From: JADHUC01 sp964617665 | GTDB taxonomy: Bacteria; Planctomycetota; Planctomycetia; Pirellulales; Pirellulaceae | Direction: 5' to 3' | Length of the DNA stretch: 25,164 bases | Assembly (NCBI GenBank): GCA_964617665.1 | Contig: CAZUAH010000169.1 | Span: 1 to 25,164 of the forward strand | Shown: in pieces, positions 21,742 through 25,164 of the stretch | Position numbering within the stretch: the first letter of the stretch is position 1 | Layout: each line of letters starts with the position of its first letter | The notes under the pieces: model-generated | What the model was told of the DNA's origin: nothing | What the model saw: the letters and a program-made list of their open reading frames with translations, nothing else | The model's database searches: none | Made by a program: the position numbers and the translations under genes

Positions 21742-24234
21742 TCATTTCACCCCGGCCGTGGCGACGGGATATGCGTGTTCCACGCCCGTGGGATTTGAGC
21801 GATCCATGTCGACAGGCGGCCACAGGGCCTGACCGGCCTTTTGGGCGGCGGTCTGGCTGCGATCGTTGCCGATCCAGCCGATTTCGTTGGAATTCAGATC
21901 GAGCCAGAGAGTCAGCCGTCGCCAGTCATCATCCGACATGTCCAGGTCCTTGTGGTAATCCTTGGTGGTCAGCGACTTCATGATACCCGAGGCTCGCGCG
22001 CCAAAACGGCCCGGTGTGGTCCGGGAACCGCCGACGCCCCAAGTCTCCAAGGCCGGGTTTTCGCCCGGGTAGCTGAACGCCAAGTCGTTTCGAGCAAGCG
22101 AAGCGTAACTCATGTCCGGCGCCTTGGGGTGCTCCTGGTGGCACGACACGCACTTCTTGTCGAACACGGGCGCTTTGACTAATTGAATGTAATTGAAAGG
22201 AATCGCGCCGCTGGAGACTTCCGGAACAATCTTCGACGGCGGGCGCGTTAGCGCCATGGGCTGCAATTGGGGCCGCAGGGTTCCCGCCCAACGGTCTTCG
22301 TGACATCCCTGGCAAGACAGATGTTCGCCGGGATGCACAAAGGTGGCCGACCTCATCGAATGGACAGCCATGCCCCGCTCGTCCAGCAATTGAAAATAGA
22401 TGGCCTTTCCGACCGGCGCTTCGCAATAGACACTGCCGTCCTCTTCCACCGGCACGACCCCCAGCGGGACGCGGCCGATCGAATCGGTAGCGAACGAAAC
22501 CTGTGACACGGATTCCAGGCTGAACCAGTTGTCCTGCATTTGGGGAATGACCTGGACGATCCGCATCCACTTGACATCGACTCCATCGGGCATCCTACCC
22601 GGTCCGTCGGTGTCGTATACGTTCGCCACACTAATTACGGCCCGATGATAGTCGGCCAAGGCTTCGCGTTTGCCTTGCCAGGTTCTGACCGGCACCTCGG
22701 GCGGCATCCGACGCGGCCGCAAGGGAAACGGGTCCCGCACGCGGTAGGGTCCCGGGCCCGGATCGTAGATCACGACCCGATTGCCGAAACGGTCGAGCAG
22801 GTAGAGCCCGAAGTTAAAGTTGCAGAGATAGAAATCTTCGCTCAACGGCCACGCCGTGCCGTAGGCGTAGGTCGCCAGGGGTTCCACTTCGGGGAAAAAG
22901 TACTCCGGCGTGATGCGCTTGAGTTGGGCCATCTTGCCGTCGTCGACAATTCGCGGGTCGAGCAGGACAAGACTGCCCGAAAAACCCTCGTGGTGCCCTA
23001 TGGCCGTGGCCGTATACCTTGGCGAATCGGGCACGGGGCGGAACGCGATTTCAGCGTCGGGTCGCAACTTGCGCCCGTAGCCCAGGTTCCCCTTCCCGTA
23101 TTGCTCGGGCGGAACTTCCTCGGGCATGGCCGACCAGGGCAGGGGATAGTTGCCGTGGTAGTTTCTCGGATCGCGCCCGTCGGGAAAACACTGCCAGAAG
23201 TGATGGGCCGTGCCCCAGTGCCGGTCCACGTAGTCCCAGCGAGTGTAGACGATCTTTCCGGTGTGGCTCAGTGTGGGCTGCCATTCGTTCGTTTCGTGGA
23301 AACTGAGGCAGACCACGTCCGATCCGTCCGGCTCCATCGAGTGCAGCGTGTAGGTCTGAGCTTGCGGCACAATCACACAACGACCGACACCGCCACGCCG
23401 CGTCGAGGTGAAAACGATCCGGCCCGATGGAAGCTCGTGCGGGTCGAAATCGTCGTCCGGTCCGTCGGTCAGTTGCTCGAGCCGTTTGGAGGCCAGTTTG
23501 AATCGGAAGATACGCCAAACGTCAGTGTCGGTCGTGGCGGCCAGAAGAAGGCACGCGGCATCGTAGCTGAGTTCCAAGCCCGAGAAGTACCCGGTCAGTT
23601 CCTTGCCCTGCCAGGGTCCGGACGTCACCGGCACTCCGGCCAACGGTTTTTCGATCGTGGCTTGGGACTTGAAGTCGCGAACGACGATCGGTCCTCCTCC
23701 CCTGCTGTGACCCGGAAAACACGCCCGGGCCTGCTCGACAAACCGGCGGTCACCGGGCTGTTCGAGCATGCAGACGATATGATCGAAGTCGAGTAGCGGA
23801 TTCGCCATCGCGATCTCGCGCCGCAGTCGGCACGCCTGAAAAAAGAGTGACTTGCGCGACTCGGCGTCCGACGTCGATTCTGCCGAGGCGGCCAGTTGCT
23901 CTAGCCGCGTCGAAAACTTCGCGAGCAGAGAGGCCGCAACTCGCCCCTCTTTCTGAAAGTGCCGCAGGAGGGCGCTGGTTCTACGAAGGACAATACCGAG
24001 CGGATCCTCGTCGCCGATCCAAGTCAGCGCCTGCGGGTCCAGGGCTTCGGCCCGCAGCCGCTCGCGCGGCACACCGTTCCAGCTCTTCAGTCGGCCGATC
24101 TGTCCAGCCAACTCTTGATACTCCTCGTTCCACACATCCTGCACGCCCCGGCGCGGAACCACTTCGGCCTGCACGGCAGAACAAGAGAACATGACCAACA
24201 GAACCAACAACCAGCAAAGAACTGTTCGACACAC
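21742..24234 (-). CDS. Secreted beta-propeller cytochrome c, hydrazine-synthase-alpha-like, two CXXCH
   Basis: The 830-residue product starts at a GTG (24234) 5 bases after GGGAGG and has signal peptide MCRTVLCWLLVLLVMFSCSA with cleavage near VQA. Residues about 190-560 form a propeller with family words FDPHELPSGRIVFTSTRRGG, VYTRWDYVDRHWG and GHHEGFSGSLVLLDPR. Haem c sites are C641-C644-H645 (in SCQGCHEDRW) and C695-C698-H699 (in CVSCHQEH). The length and order match the catalytic alpha subunit of hydrazine synthase (about 800 residues), but the residue four after the first haem His is Trp, whereas my memory of the anammox enzyme is a Tyr haem ligand there. No HZS beta/gamma or hydroxylamine oxidoreductase-type genes are nearby. 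It is probably a non-anammox paralogue of unknown reaction. It ends 13 bp from the convergent relative. Confidence 0.83.
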   Translation of the reverse strand: MCRTVLCWLLVLLVMFSCSAVQAEVVPRRGVQDVWNEEYQELAGQIGRLKSWNGVPRERLRAEALDPQALTWIGDEDPLGIVLRRTSALLRHFQKEGRVAASLLAKFSTRLEQLAASAESTSDAESRKSLFFQACRLRREIAMANPLLDFDHIVCMLEQPGDRRFVEQARACFPGHSRGGGPIVVRDFKSQATIEKPLAGVPVTSGPWQGKELTGYFSGLELSYDAACLLLAATTDTDVWRIFRFKLASKRLEQLTDGPDDDFDPHELPSGRIVFTSTRRGGVGRCVIVPQAQTYTLHSMEPDGSDVVCLSFHETNEWQPTLSHTGKIVYTRWDYVDRHWGTAHHFWQCFPDGRDPRNYHGNYPLPWSAMPEEVPPEQYGKGNLGYGRKLRPDAEIAFRPVPDSPRYTATAIGHHEGFSGSLVLLDPRIVDDGKMAQLKRITPEYFFPEVEPLATYAYGTAWPLSEDFYLCNFNFGLYLLDRFGNRVVIYDPGPGPYRVRDPFPLRPRRMPPEVPVRTWQGKREALADYHRAVISVANVYDTDGPGRMPDGVDVKWMRIVQVIPQMQDNWFSLESVSQVSFATDSIGRVPLGVVPVEEDGSVYCEAPVGKAIYFQLLDERGMAVHSMRSATFVHPGEHLSCQGCHEDRWAGTLRPQLQPMALTRPPSKIVPEVSSGAIPFNYIQLVKAPVFDKKCVSCHQEHPKAPDMSYASLARNDLAFSYPGENPALETWGVGGSRTTPGRFGARASGIMKSLTTKDYHKDLDMSDDDWRRLTLWLDLNSNEIGWIGNDRSQTAAQKAGQALWPPVDMDRSNPTGVEHAYPVATAGVK

Positions 24235-24479
24235 GTGCGCCTCCCTTCTTCTTTCGCGCAGCGATTAAGCTCCCAATTCGCGCAACCACTCTACCTCTCC
24301 AGTCACCAAGCCGCAACGGTCGCGCGGAAACCGACATCTGATTGCCCGTCCAATGCAAAGCTCCCTTTGGAGCATATGCGCGTTGTGCTTGGGCGACAGG
24401 GATCTGTGCCCGTGAAATTTGTCTATATGAGTTCGACTTGTGCCCTCGTTTTTCGCTTGAACGAGTCTTGTACGCGCCC

Positions 24480-25164
24480 TCAGACGCGGGTCACAGCGCG
24501 GCGCGAGTCCATCTTGGTCGCCACGTGCTTCGTTTCCCCACAGCCATATGTCGAGCATGCACCGTAGTATTGCCAACACTCGCGATGGTGCGGTGTCCTG
24601 CAGCGACAGCATACGGCGGCGTCGCCGGTGACCGGCTCGCCGCAAATCCGGCAAATCGCCTCGTCCAGCGAAAATGAAGCTTCCTGCTCGATGAACGTGA
24701 TGCCGTCCGCGCCGGCGTGCAGGACCTGTTCGAGGAACGTGATGCCGTCCGTGCGGGTAAGCAAAGCCTGCTCATACAGTCCCAGGGCCAAGTCCGTGAC
24801 CAGCCGGAGTTCTTCGTAGTCATCGATCGGGCGCTGTTTTCTGACCAGGAAATGTCCGCGTACCAGCGATACGTAGATATCGTTGGTTCTGCCTGCCGTT
24901 CGTAGTTGTTGAATGGCAAGCATTACGTGGTAGTTGAGGAAACGTCGCACCGCATCAGGATCGCTGCCGCTGATGACGTATTGATGATCGAAGTCTTCCG
25001 AGCCGGTCTGGATGTGTTCCATCCCCAAGAACTTGCGCAGTTTCGCGAAAATCCCTTGCGGATACACTTCCAGTCGAAATTGCCTGTCCGGCCAGTGGAA
25101 GTGGATTTGTGTGTAATAGGTCGGCTTCCGCTCGCCAATGGCGTAGGTATGCAGCAGCACGGAT
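24480..25164 (-). CDS. Protein with C-terminal bacterial RING-like zinc module, N-terminus beyond the window
   Basis: The frame is open to the right edge; the GTG at 25160 has no visible ribosome-binding site, so the true start is probably outside. About 226 residues are visible. The first 150 form a mixed alpha/beta region I do not recognise (IHFHWPDRQFRLEVYPQGIF, YVSLVRGHFLVRKQRPIDDY). Near residues 138-165 a 14-residue unit is repeated (DGITFLEQVLHAGA then DGITFIEQEASF), seen also as a 42-base tandem repeat in the DNA. The C-terminus, CRICGEPVTGDAAVCCRCRT then PHHRECW, has the CX2C...CX2C...HX2C spacing of the prokaryotic RING finger family. Such domains bind zinc; ubiquitin-ligase activity in bacteria is not established. 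It is codirectional with the two-haem cytochrome, 245 bp upstream of it. Confidence 0.7.
   Translation of the reverse strand, partial: SVLLHTYAIGERKPTYYTQIHFHWPDRQFRLEVYPQGIFAKLRKFLGMEHIQTGSEDFDHQYVISGSDPDAVRRFLNYHVMLAIQQLRTAGRTNDIYVSLVRGHFLVRKQRPIDDYEELRLVTDLALGLYEQALLTRTDGITFLEQVLHAGADGITFIEQEASFSLDEAICRICGEPVTGDAAVCCRCRTPHHRECWQYYGACSTYGCGETKHVATKMDSRRAVTRV

Noticed and set aside
22540..23796. 418-codon frame antisense to the smaller cytochrome
   Set aside because: It is a shadow frame; the minus strand carries the propeller and haem motifs and a good start.
18012..24234. Reading the organism as an anammox bacterium
   Set aside because: Only the alpha-like domain is present. No HZS beta/gamma or hydroxylamine oxidoreductase-type genes accompany it, and such domains occur in many other Planctomycetes.
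24360..24373. Terminator for the RING-like gene (GCTCC/GGAGC hairpin)
   Set aside because: The stem has only 5 bp and no T-run follows on the minus strand.

Overview
The window looks like chromosomal DNA of a planctomycete, probably Pirellulales-like. This is inferred from gene content only: an iduronate-type sulfatase, a SASA-type esterase, two secreted cytochrome c/beta-propeller proteins of the hydrazine-synthase-alpha-like family that is widespread in Planctomycetes, a Tat-targeted VOC protein, and abundant palindromic repeats. No rRNA, tRNA, prophage or CRISPR array was seen.

Layout. 1-280 (-): 5' end of a PlsC-like acyltransferase that runs off the left edge. 476-1423 (+): XerC/D-type tyrosine recombinase. 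1435-1917 (-): ExbD/TolR protein. 2250-3185 (+): atypical extended SDR epimerase. 3408-4322 (+): six-TM protein with an internal duplication. 4355-5524 (-): radical SAM protein of the SplB-like group. 6062-11374: type I restriction-modification locus, read right to left as hsdM, REP-associated transposase (RAYT), hsdR. 12006-13490 (+): sulfatase. 13599-16999 (-): aldehyde ferredoxin oxidoreductase followed by a SASA esterase, probably cotranscribed. 17206-17754 (+): Tat-exported VOC protein. 18012-21728 (+) and 21742-24234 (-): two convergent, related multi-domain cytochromes. 24480 to the right edge (-): a protein ending in a bacterial RING-like zinc module.

The most unusual region is the hsd locus. 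Between 7877 and 11457 there are 13 copies of one bulged palindrome (REP family 1). All of them lie in or beside hsdR, hsdM and the RAYT, and none was seen in the other 21 kb. Two inverted pairs lie inside the hsdR reading frame and keep it open. Three units replace the end of hsdM. In all three coding places the DNA is read in the same two frames, giving GDSPG followed after a short spacer by PGLSP. The hairpin is supported by a compensatory base-pair change. hsdM has lost its C-terminal third and no hsdS is present, so the restriction system is probably broken, or the assembly has collapsed across the repeats. A second palindrome family with a GTAG head lies at 11907-11956 and 13528-13543.

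Functionally, the right half fits periplasmic breakdown of sulfated or acylated polysaccharide (sulfatase, esterase) plus redox proteins (tungsten/molybdenum AOR, multi-haem cytochromes). No shared pathway can be proved from sequence alone. All product names rest on visible motifs and family knowledge; no database search was run.
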